A program made the translations under genes and the position numbers. From JBQLZQ01 sp052168355 (GTDB lineage Bacteria > Pseudomonadota > Alphaproteobacteria > DSM-16000 > Inquilinaceae): a stretch of 64,000 nt of DNA. Each line of letters opens with the position of its first letter. Position 1 is the first letter of the stretch. The stretch lies in NCBI GenBank assembly GCA_052168355.1, contig JBQLZQ010000024.1, positions 12,755-76,754 on the forward strand. The letters run 5' to 3'. This document shows, in pieces, positions 36,064 to 43,634 of the stretch. A model generated the notes under the pieces. The model worked only from the letters and a program-made list of their open reading frames with translations. It had not been told where the DNA came from and did no database searches.

Positions 36064-37458
36064 ATGCCAAACGCAACCCGACGCAGCCTGATGGGCGCGT
36101 CCGTGATCGATGTCGGCGCGATGCTGAATGGCCTTGGCCGTCCGGCCCGCGCCACAACCGCGCCGGACGGCACCGTCACGCTGGACACCTCGAAAACCTT
36201 GCCGCACGGTCTGATCGAGGCGGCGCGCTTTCCGCTGATCGAGGCCATTCACGGCCGCCGGTCCCGCCGGTTCGCCAAGGGCGCGACCATCCCGGGCGGG
36301 CCGCTGGCCTATAGGTCGACCAAGGCCCCCGCGCCGTTGAGCGCCCTGGAGCAGATGCTGTTGCTGACCACGGTCGCCGGCAATACCGGCTGGGCCAACC
36401 TGATCCCCTACAACCGGTCCTACCTGCCGCACATCCCCAACTACGCCGGCGCGGCCGGCGGGCGCAGCTTTCCCTCCGCCGCCGGGTTTCACACCACCGA
36501 GATCTTCTACACCGACGATGACGGCGTCTATTTCCTGCCGACGCGGGACATGAAGGCCGCCGTCGCGCCGGGGGAGGATGCGGACCTGCACGCCTATCTC
36601 GACCTTCACCGGGAGAGGGTCGTGAAGCTGGCCGACGGGCGGCTGAACACGCCGCGCACGCCCCAGCACATGGAGATGCACAACGAATGGTGCGCCAACG
36701 TGCCCGGATCGACGCTGATCGTCCCGGTCGCCGACCTGGCCCAGCACATGGTGCTGGTGCTCTGCTACCTGGTACAGAACGGGGCCTGCCTCTTTGACGA
36801 CGTGCACGGCCGGACCATCCCGGGCATGGAGCCCTTCAAGGACCTGGTGGATGTCGAGAACCCGTATCCCCTGTCCTATGTCGAACAGGTCGGCCTGACC
36901 GAAGTGACCGTGGAGACGTCGACCGCCTGCTATGCCGGCGCGCTGATGCTGCAGGCGATGGGGCTGGGCGGCTGGATGTATGACGGGATCAACCCGTTCA
37001 GCGTGCTCGGCGCCAGCGGCGATCCCGACGTGCCGGGCCTCGGCTTTCGGTTCGACATGCCCGAAGGCGCCATGCTGCCGCACGTGACCGGTTTGACCGG
37101 TGTCTTCGAGGGTCACTGCCCGCCGCACTTTCCCGACATGCGCGCCGCCGTCCTGTCGGTGGTGGAGCGCAAATTCGGACCGGCGGGCCCGTTCAATACC
37201 GGCGTCGGCGGCCCCTACAAGGCCAACGCGGCGGTGCGCGGGGCCGGCGCCCCGATCGACGACCGCTTCGTCGACTGCGTCACCGCCATGGCCCAGTACG
37301 TGTTCGATGAATTCGGGCGGTTCCCGGCCACCGTTCCGGCGATCTTCGCGCTGATGTATCTGCAGGCCCATCAGCTCGACACCGGGTTCTACGACACCCA
37401 TTTCGCCGCCGGCGGCTATCTGGGCACCCACGCCGCCCATGACCGGAACTGGGGCTGA
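36064..37458 (+). CDS. Unrecognised 464-aa protein with possible Tat-like N-terminus
   Basis: I do not recognise the family with certainty. The N-terminus NATRRSLMGASVIDVG has twin arginines like a Tat signal, but the following hydrophobic stretch is interrupted by Asp and ends PARATT. The body has IEAIHGRRSRRFAKG and LLLTTVAGNTGWANLI, which recall the FMN-binding start of nitroreductase-fold proteins. Later come LQAMGLGGWMYDG and GLGFRFDMPEG. A diverged nitroreductase-like oxidoreductase is a guess. AAAGGAA lies 6 bp before the ATG. Its closest neighbours, an amidotransferase and an FAH hydrolase, give no pathway clue. Confidence 0.6.
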   Translation: MPNATRRSLMGASVIDVGAMLNGLGRPARATTAPDGTVTLDTSKTLPHGLIEAARFPLIEAIHGRRSRRFAKGATIPGGPLAYRSTKAPAPLSALEQMLLLTTVAGNTGWANLIPYNRSYLPHIPNYAGAAGGRSFPSAAGFHTTEIFYTDDDGVYFLPTRDMKAAVAPGEDADLHAYLDLHRERVVKLADGRLNTPRTPQHMEMHNEWCANVPGSTLIVPVADLAQHMVLVLCYLVQNGACLFDDVHGRTIPGMEPFKDLVDVENPYPLSYVEQVGLTEVTVETSTACYAGALMLQAMGLGGWMYDGINPFSVLGASGDPDVPGLGFRFDMPEGAMLPHVTGLTGVFEGHCPPHFPDMRAAVLSVVERKFGPAGPFNTGVGGPYKANAAVRGAGAPIDDRFVDCVTAMAQYVFDEFGRFPATVPAIFALMYLQAHQLDTGFYDTHFAAGGYLGTHAAHDRNWG

Positions 37459-37574
37459 GACGGGGAGAGGGGCACGGGGCGGGGGTACCGGCGGGTTCGC
37501 CCGCCCCCTTGCCGGGCCGGCCGCCGTCCGGCTATGGTCCCGCAGCCGATCCACCGCACCAGGACCCCATTCCC

Positions 37575-38261
37575 ATGGCCTATGCCATCGAGGCGCCGCC
37601 GCGCCCCAGCCTGGCCATCGCCGGCAGCGCCGATCTGTTCCCGGTGCGGCGGGTCTATTGCGTGGGTCGCAACTACGCCGCCCACGCGCGGGAGATGGGG
37701 TTCGACCCGGACCGCGAAGCGCCGTTCTTTTTTCAGAAGCCGGCCGACGCCCTGGTCGCCGACGGCGGCACCGTGCCGTACCCGCCGGCCACGCGCGACC
37801 TGCATCACGAGGTCGAGCTGGTCGTCGCCATCGGCACCGGCGGCCGCGCCATCCCGCAGGCCGAGGCGCTGGACCACGTGTTCGGCTATGCCGTCGGCAT
37901 CGACCTGACCCGGCGGGACCTGCAGGGCGAGGCCAAGAGGGCCGGCCGGCCGTGGGAGATGGGCAAGGCGTTCGACCATTCCGCCCCGTGCGGCGCGGTG
38001 GTGCCGGCGGCCGGCATCGGCCACCCGTCGACCGGCGCCATCCGGCTGGCGGTCAACGGCGCGACGCGGCAGGAAGGCGATCTGGCGGAACTGATCTGGT
38101 CGGTCCCCGAAACCATCGAACATTTGTCGGGGCTGGTCGAACTGTTCCCCGGCGATCTGATCTTCACCGGCACCCCCGAAGGGGTGGGGCCGGTGGTCGC
38201 CGGCGACCGCCTGGACGCCGAGATCGATGGGGTCGGCCGCCTGTCCGTGACCATCGCCTGA
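37575..38261 (+). CDS. Fumarylacetoacetate hydrolase (FAH) family protein
   Basis: The 228-aa protein has the FAH core: VYCVGRNYAAHAREMG, FFFQKPADALV, the metal-binding DLHHEVELVVAIG, GYAVGIDLTRRDLQ, WEMGKAFDHSAP and LIFTGTPEGVGPV. These enzymes cut carbon-carbon bonds of oxo acids (fumarylpyruvate or acylpyruvate hydrolases) or decarboxylate oxaloacetate. The HxxE and distal acidic residue for the divalent metal are present. The start ATG is at 37575; the frame is open before it without family-like sequence. xth follows after 37 bp. Confidence 0.92.
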   Translation: MAYAIEAPPRPSLAIAGSADLFPVRRVYCVGRNYAAHAREMGFDPDREAPFFFQKPADALVADGGTVPYPPATRDLHHEVELVVAIGTGGRAIPQAEALDHVFGYAVGIDLTRRDLQGEAKRAGRPWEMGKAFDHSAPCGAVVPAAGIGHPSTGAIRLAVNGATRQEGDLAELIWSVPETIEHLSGLVELFPGDLIFTGTPEGVGPVVAGDRLDAEIDGVGRLSVTIA

Positions 38262-38298
38262 TCCGCCGCCCTGTCCCAAAACCGAACGGTCAACGCCC

Positions 38299-39093
38299 GT
38301 GCGCATCGTCACCTGGAACATCAATTCGGTTCGGTTGCGGATCGATCTGGTCATGCGGCTGATCGACGAAACCGCGCCGGACGTCATCTGCCTGCAGGAA
38401 ACCAAGGTCCAGGACGAGCAGTTCCCGCTCAAGCCGTTCATCGCCAAGGGGTACGAGCACATCGCCCTGTCGGGCATGAAAAGCTACAACGGCGTCGCGA
38501 TCCTGTCGCGGTTGCCCATGGCCTCGTGGGAGGCCCAGCACTGGTGCGACCGGGAAGACGCCCGCCATGTCGTCGCCCGGCTGCCCGACGCGGTCGAGGT
38601 GCATTGCCTGTACGTGCCGTCCGGCGGCGATATCCCCGACCCGGCGGTCAACGACAAGTTCGCCCACAAGCTGGCCTTTCTGGACGAAATGACGAATTGG
38701 TGGCCGCGGGGGCGGGCGGATGCCGGGCGGATGGTCCTGGTCGGCGACCTGAACGTGGCGCCGCTGGAAACCGATGTCTGGTCCCACAAACAGCTGCTGG
38801 ACGTGGTCAGCCACACCCCGATCGAGGTCGAAAAACTGACGGCGATGCAGGCATCGCTGGGCTGGGTCGACGCGGTGCGCCACTTCGTGCCGCCGGAGGA
38901 AAAGCTGTACAGCTGGTGGAGCTACCGGTCCCGCGACTGGCGTCTGTCCAACCGCGGCCGGCGGCTGGACCATATCTGGGTGACCCCGTCCCTGGTCCCG
39001 GCCCTGCGCGGCGCCCGGATCCTGGCCGACGCCCGGTCCTGGGAACCCAAGCCGTCGGACCATGTCCCGGTGATCGTCGATCTGGACGTTTAG
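38299..39093 (+). CDS. xthA: Exodeoxyribonuclease III
   Basis: The 264-aa AP endonuclease/3'-exonuclease starts (GTG) with RIVTWNINSVRLRIDLV and carries VICLQETKVQDEQFP, VLVGDLNVAP, the WSYRSRDWRLSNRGRRLDHIWV segment and the catalytic SDHVPVIVDLD. It repairs abasic sites by incising 5' to the lesion. All catalytic residues (Asn, Glu, Asp-x-Asn, Asp-His) are present. A strongly structured non-coding region follows its stop. Confidence 0.95.
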   Translation: MRIVTWNINSVRLRIDLVMRLIDETAPDVICLQETKVQDEQFPLKPFIAKGYEHIALSGMKSYNGVAILSRLPMASWEAQHWCDREDARHVVARLPDAVEVHCLYVPSGGDIPDPAVNDKFAHKLAFLDEMTNWWPRGRADAGRMVLVGDLNVAPLETDVWSHKQLLDVVSHTPIEVEKLTAMQASLGWVDAVRHFVPPEEKLYSWWSYRSRDWRLSNRGRRLDHIWVTPSLVPALRGARILADARSWEPKPSDHVPVIVDLDV

Positions 39094-39100
39094 GCGCGAT

Positions 39101-39227
39101 CGTCATTGGTAGAAGCGGACCCGCTTCCACCAATGACGTGAATCGCTCTCTAACTCTATGAATAGAGTAGGATTCACGCCTTGGGTGGGATCGCCGAAGC
39201 GATTCCACCCAAGGCGATCCTGCTCTA
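39101..39227. repeat. Paired long hairpins after exonuclease III
   Basis: First hairpin: arms 39101-39118 and 39121-39138 match with one mismatch (CGTCATTGGT-A/G-GAAGCGG). Second: arms 39163-39194 and 39199-39227 pair over about 29 bp around a CGAA tetraloop, with two substitutions and a 3-base bulge. Between them, CTCTAT-GA-ATAGAG (154-159/162-167) and GTGAATC...GATTCAC (138-144/171-177) form an alternative hairpin that uses the left arm of the second. No T-run follows, so this is not a typical terminator. Confidence 0.8.
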
Positions 39228-39288
39228 GGCGCGGGAAGGCGCGGAACGGGCGCCCAAGTTCCACGAGTGAATGTCCGAGAATGAAGCA

Positions 39289-39760
39289 GCGAGCCCCGGA
39301 CCCCGATCCGGGGCCGGTGCGCGGCGGCGACGCCCGGAGAAACTCGGGACCGCACCATCCCGTAAAGGTCCCGCGTCAAGCGCGGGACTCGGCGTCTGGA
39401 TCTTTGTTTCTTCAACGGAAAACCAGGGAAAGAGAAAACCAAAGACCGATACCACGAGCCCCGGACCTCGATCCGGGGCCGGTGCGCGGCGGCGCCGCCC
39501 GGAGAAACTCGGGACCGCACCATCCCGTAAAGGTCCCGCGTCAAGCGCGGNNNNNNNNNNNNNNNNNNNNNNNNNNNNNNNNNNNNNNNNNNNNNNNNNN
39601 NNNNNNNNNNNNNNNNNNNNNNNNNNNNNNNNNNNNNNNNNNNNNNNNNNGACTCGGCGTCTGGATCTTTGTTTCTTCAAAAAAAACCAACGAAAGAGAA
39701 GAACCGCAGACCGGAACCGCGAGCCCCGGACCCCGATCCGGGGCCTGTGCACGGCGGCGC
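39289..39760. repeat. 165-bp tandem repeats interrupted by the assembly gap
   Basis: CGAGCCCCGG starts units at 39290, 39455 and 39720. The first spacing is 165 bp, and the second is 265, which is 165 once the 100 N are removed. Each unit carries CCCCGGAC-(C/T)-(C)CGATCCGGGG and a second palindrome, CCCGCGTCAAGCGCGGGA. The family resembles the 144-bp repeat at 32898-33375 but has a different spacer. The last copy (39718-39780) is partial. Confidence 0.85.
39551..39650. other. Assembly gap (100 N)
   Basis: Exactly 100 N, the customary placeholder for a gap of unknown size. The bases before it (TCAAGCGCGG) and after it (GACTCGGCGT) are contiguous in the intact unit at 39376-39396, so the two contigs meet at the same point of the repeat. 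Confidence 0.97.
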
Positions 39761-39786
39761 CGCCTTGAGGAACGCCAACGGCGCCG

Positions 39787-40275
39787 TCACCCCGCCTCGT
39801 ACAGGTAATAGCGGTCGCGCGGGACGTCGGGCGGTTCGGGAAGGCGCCGCCAGCCCGGAACGGACAGCGCCTGGTCGCTGATGACGATGCCGCCGGGGCG
39901 GACCAGCGCCGCCAGGGCCGACCCGATAAAGGCGGCCAGCTCGGCGTTGCGGCGTTCGTCGCCGGTGCCAAGGTCGGTGTGCGCCAGGGAGGCGGTGCGG
40001 CCGATCCGCGCCGTCAGGCGGGGCAGGGTTTCGGCGATGTCGCCGAGATAGAAATGGTCCTCCGGCGGTATGCAGCCGGGATGGGCGCCGATCTGCCGGT
40101 CAAACACGAAAATCTCGCGGCCGCCCAAGCGTTCGCGCATGTGGTCGTAGGTGCGGCCGTTGCCCAGCCCCAGTTCGAGCGCCGGGCCGGGCAAATCCGC
40201 GATCCTGCCGGCGGCCCAGTCGAGGCAAGCCCGCTGGGCCTGCATGCGCCGGATAAAGCTGTCCAGGCGGCTCAT
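39787..40275 (-). CDS. Small class I SAM-dependent methyltransferase
   Basis: The 162-aa protein has an N-terminal helix (RLDSFIRRMQAQRACLDW), then the SAM-binding motif PALELGLGNGRTYDHMRE, the acidic strand-2 end EIFVFDR, LGDIAETLP and the strand LVRPGGIVISDQ. It is short for a methyltransferase and lacks an obvious substrate domain. It is the last gene of a same-strand unit behind the cNMP-binding protein and the odd ABC transporter. An in-frame GTG or ATG up to 40305 would add ten residues. Confidence 0.75.
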   Translation of the reverse strand: MSRLDSFIRRMQAQRACLDWAAGRIADLPGPALELGLGNGRTYDHMRERLGGREIFVFDRQIGAHPGCIPPEDHFYLGDIAETLPRLTARIGRTASLAHTDLGTGDERRNAELAAFIGSALAALVRPGGIVISDQALSVPGWRRLPEPPDVPRDRYYLYEAG

Positions 40276-40324
40276 CGACAGCCGCCGGGTCGGGGGCCGC
40301 ACCATCGCTGATCGCGGCGCGGCG

Positions 40325-40783
40325 TCATCCGTCCTTGCCTCCCGCCTCGGCCAGGGCGACGGCCTTTGTGGTCTTTTCCAGCCGCTGGGCCAGGACCCGC
40401 ATGATCTCCACCGCCATCTGCGGAAACTCGGTGATCAGGCGGAAGAACAGGTCCTTGGCGATGCACAGGGTGGTCAGATCGGTGGCCGCCCGCACGGTGG
40501 CGGTGCGCGGCACGTCGCAGAGAATGGCGATTTCGCCGACGAAGTCGTTCTTGCCGACGGTGGCGACCGTGCGGGGCCCGTTGGGGGTGTTGACCACGAC
40601 GTCGGCGCTGCCGTCCATGATGATAAAGGCGGAATTGCCGATTTCGTCCTGCTGGAACAGCGTCTCGCCGGCGTTGAAGGTCATGCGTTCGCTGGTGAAC
40701 GCCAGCAGCTTGAGCTTCGATGTTTCGATATTCGCGAACAGCGGGATTTTTTTTAGGAGCTCTACTTCTTCTGTTAGGCTCAC
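40325..40783 (-). CDS. Stand-alone cyclic-nucleotide-binding domain protein
   Basis: The 152-aa product is a single cNMP-binding domain. It starts (GTG, with AAGGAGG 9 bp upstream) SLTEEVELLKKIPLFANIET, the usual helix before the beta-roll, and has the phosphate-binding cassette GEIAILCDVPRTATVRA with the conserved Glu and Arg. There is no DNA-binding or catalytic domain; a ~35-residue helical tail follows. Eight consecutive A residues at codons 10-12 could permit slippage. It starts 21 bp after the ABC transporter stop, so it may sense cAMP or cGMP for that transporter. Confidence 0.85.
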   Translation of the reverse strand: MSLTEEVELLKKIPLFANIETSKLKLLAFTSERMTFNAGETLFQQDEIGNSAFIIMDGSADVVVNTPNGPRTVATVGKNDFVGEIAILCDVPRTATVRAATDLTTLCIAKDLFFRLITEFPQMAVEIMRVLAQRLEKTTKAVALAEAGGKDG

Positions 40784-40804
40784 GTCGCGGTCCTCCTTGT
40801 TGTC

Positions 40805-43444
40805 CTATTCGGCATCGACCAGCCGGCGAAGGGGGCTGTCGTCCCTGTCCAGATCGGCGAATGTCCCGCGCGCCGCCAGGCGCCCGTCCTCCAGTACGAT
40901 CACCTCATCGAAATCCCGCGCCAGGCCAGGGCGGTGCAGGGCCCAGATCAGGCCACGCCCCTCGCGATGCGCGCGCACCGCCTCGACGATGCGCGTCTGG
41001 GCCGACCCGTCCAGCGCCGATGTCGCCTCGTTCAGGATCAGAAGGTCGGGATTTTTCAGCAGCGCCCGGGCCAAACCCAGCTTTTGCCGCTGCACGGCCG
41101 ACAGGCGGGCGCCGGCGACGCCAACCGAATGGTCGAGGCCGACGGCCATGATCGCCTGGCGCAGACCGACCTTTTCAACCACTTCCTCGATCAGGCCCTG
41201 GACCTCCCGCGGGGCGTTGGCCTGACCGTACCGGACCTTGCCGAACAGGATGTTGTCCTGCAGCGTCGCCTGGGAATTGTAGCGGTCGGCGTCGAAGAAC
41301 TCGACGCTGTCGCGAAACTCCTCCGGCAGATCGGCGGCGAACAGGCGCCGCGCCTCGATCAGGCGGGCCTGCATCGCTTCATCGACCATGTTCAGGCGGT
41401 GACGCGACGGGATCAGCTTGAAGGGGAGCGACATCAGACGGGCCCGCGCGGCGGCATCCAGGCTGGCCGCCCCGTCCTTGTGGACGCGGCCGACCAGCGT
41501 CTGAAATTCCGGCAGATCGTCGGCGCTGATGAAGCTGAACTGCTCCATCAGCGTGGTGCCGGGCTGAAGGTCGGCAAACAGCTCGACCATGGTTTCGGCG
41601 ACCCGGACACCCATGTCCAGGAATTCCTCGGTCAGGCCGCAGCGGTCGAGGACCTTCAGCACATAGGGGTTTTCGGCCATGCCCTCCAGGCTGAACGTCT
41701 CGTCGACCGGAGTGCCGAACAGCAGGTTTTCGGCCACCGTCGCGCTGGTGTTGTAGCTCTCCGCGTCGAACAGTTCCACCAGGCCGCCGAACTTGGGATC
41801 GCGCAGACGGCCGCGCACCTCGGTCCGGGCGGTCAGGACGGCGTCGGCCACGTCGCCGTTCGTGGCCGGGTCGACCGTGCCGCGCAGACCCATGCGATAG
41901 ACGTCGGGCTCCATCTCCACCAGGCGCAGGATGTCGAGCGCCGCCTGCTCCAGCGCTTCTTCGTCGGCCACGCCGACCGCCTCGTAATCCAGCCAGTCGG
42001 CCTCGATGTCGTAGTCGGTGTTGCCCGCGGCGCGGGCTTCGTCCGCGCGCCGCTGGCGCCATTCGGCCCGCGGGTCTTCGTCGGGGTGCGGCCGGGGCCG
42101 GTGCTTCAGCCCGTAATAGAGGTTGGCCCGCAATGTATCGGTGAACATGAACGGCGCCGGGCCGACATAGACGATCCGGCGTCCCGTCGTCGCTTCCGGC
42201 AGATCCTCGTAGTTGACGCCGCCCAGCCGGATCTTGCCCGATGTCGGGTGCAGCAGCCTGGCCAGCAGCATGGTGAACTCCTCACGGCCGCCATTGATCG
42301 TCAGCAGGGCGATCTGACGGTCTGTCGGAAGTGTGAGCGACAGGGCCTCCAGGACGGGCGCGCCGCCATCCTCGACATACCCGACATTCGCGAACTCCAT
42401 CTCGGCGGGCATTCCGTCGGTCAGGGGATCGTCATCCGACAGGTAGGCGGCGGGCAGGATATCGGCGGGATCGAACTGTTCGACCACCTGCTCGTACTTG
42501 ATCCGCGCATCCTCCTTTTGCTGATAGTAGGTCAGCAGTTCCTTCCACGGCCCGGCCAGGTCCTTGTAGGCCGCCAGCACGGCCACCAACGCGCCGAAGC
42601 TGAGATCGCCGGTGATCACCAGATACCCGCCGATCGAGTAGAAAAAGAAGGGCGTAAGCTGATTGATGAAGTTATTCAGAAACTTGATGAAGAATTTACG
42701 GCGATAAATCTCGAAACGAATATCGTATATGTTCCCCAAACGATGGGAAAAATCAGCCAGGTGATAGTTGGTGGCGTCATGGGTATGTATTTCAGATACG
42801 CCGGCGACCGTTTCGCCGATTTTTTCCGAAAGTCGACGAACCGTGCGGACGCGGCGTTTTCCTAAGGCGTTTACTTTGCGCTGCAATCGGGGGATCAAGT
42901 ATCCCTGAAGCGGATAGAGGGAAACGGCGGCCGCCCCCAGGACCGGATCCTGCACGAAGATGAAGCCCAGATAGACCAGCAGCGTGCCGCCCTGGAACAG
43001 CGGCAGGGCAAAGGCATCGCCGATAAAGCCGCCCAGCGGCTCCACCTCACCGGTGATCATGGCGATGACTTCGCCCGCCGACATCCGTTTGAACCGGGGC
43101 AGGGGAAACCGCAACGTCCGCACGAACAGCTCGTAGCGCAGGCGCCGCAGCATCCGCTCGCCAAGCCGGCCCTTGAAGACGTTGATAAAGTACTTGAAGC
43201 CGCCATTGACCACGACGAGCGTGAGAAACAGGCCCGACAGAGTCAGAAGATAGGGAACCTGATCGAGCGAGAACCCGGCCAAATCCTTGGGGAACGATTC
43301 GCCGCCGATCGCCTCGTTGACGATCAGTTTGGGCAGTTCGAGCGAATAGTAGAGAAAGGGGAATGACGCCAGGGTCAGCGCGATGAGGACAAGCTGGGCC
43401 GGGCGGCTGTACCGGTATACGAACCGGTAGATATTTTTGTCCAT
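40805..43444 (-). CDS. Large ABC transporter with degenerate, motif-repeated ATPase domain
   Basis: The 879-aa protein has an exporter-type membrane domain (residues 1-325, about six helices, QGGTLLVYLGFIFVQDP) and then an aberrant nucleotide-binding domain. At the Walker A position (374-383) it reads INGGREEFTM, with no GKS/T. The signature is LSAVQ (781-785) instead of LSGGQ, and Walker B is LLILNEATSALD (801-812) with Asn for the first Asp. Between these lie ~350 extra residues in which the Q-loop-like segment ending NxxxG recurs three times (near 424-446, 553-579 and 712-739, the last two sharing FDA-x2-YN-x2-AT-x3-N-(L/I)-LFG). The H-loop His (837) is kept. Poor ATP hydrolysis is expected. 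It heads an operon with the cNMP-binding and methyltransferase genes. Confidence 0.85.
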   Translation of the reverse strand: MDKNIYRFVYRYSRPAQLVLIALTLASFPFLYYSLELPKLIVNEAIGGESFPKDLAGFSLDQVPYLLTLSGLFLTLVVVNGGFKYFINVFKGRLGERMLRRLRYELFVRTLRFPLPRFKRMSAGEVIAMITGEVEPLGGFIGDAFALPLFQGGTLLVYLGFIFVQDPVLGAAAVSLYPLQGYLIPRLQRKVNALGKRRVRTVRRLSEKIGETVAGVSEIHTHDATNYHLADFSHRLGNIYDIRFEIYRRKFFIKFLNNFINQLTPFFFYSIGGYLVITGDLSFGALVAVLAAYKDLAGPWKELLTYYQQKEDARIKYEQVVEQFDPADILPAAYLSDDDPLTDGMPAEMEFANVGYVEDGGAPVLEALSLTLPTDRQIALLTINGGREEFTMLLARLLHPTSGKIRLGGVNYEDLPEATTGRRIVYVGPAPFMFTDTLRANLYYGLKHRPRPHPDEDPRAEWRQRRADEARAAGNTDYDIEADWLDYEAVGVADEEALEQAALDILRLVEMEPDVYRMGLRGTVDPATNGDVADAVLTARTEVRGRLRDPKFGGLVELFDAESYNTSATVAENLLFGTPVDETFSLEGMAENPYVLKVLDRCGLTEEFLDMGVRVAETMVELFADLQPGTTLMEQFSFISADDLPEFQTLVGRVHKDGAASLDAAARARLMSLPFKLIPSRHRLNMVDEAMQARLIEARRLFAADLPEEFRDSVEFFDADRYNSQATLQDNILFGKVRYGQANAPREVQGLIEEVVEKVGLRQAIMAVGLDHSVGVAGARLSAVQRQKLGLARALLKNPDLLILNEATSALDGSAQTRIVEAVRAHREGRGLIWALHRPGLARDFDEVIVLEDGRLAARGTFADLDRDDSPLRRLVDAE

Positions 43445-43634
43445 CGGCGCCGGTCTGGGCTCCCCACATGCCGCGCGTGCCAGTCGTGGCGCGGTTCGGG
43501 GACCTTATCCGTTTTGCCCGACAGCGGCAAATCCCATGGTTTGCCGTCGCAGCTTCGTGATATGAGGGAACATGGAGGGGCCAAAGGTCGCTTCACGCGA
43601 GCGATGGTGCAACGGCCAGGTGCCCAATCCCGGA

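Noticed and set aside
40747..40754. Eight-A run in the cNMP-binding gene as a frameshift error
   Set aside because: The frame is intact across it and gives the expected helix LLKKIPLF, so no correction is needed.
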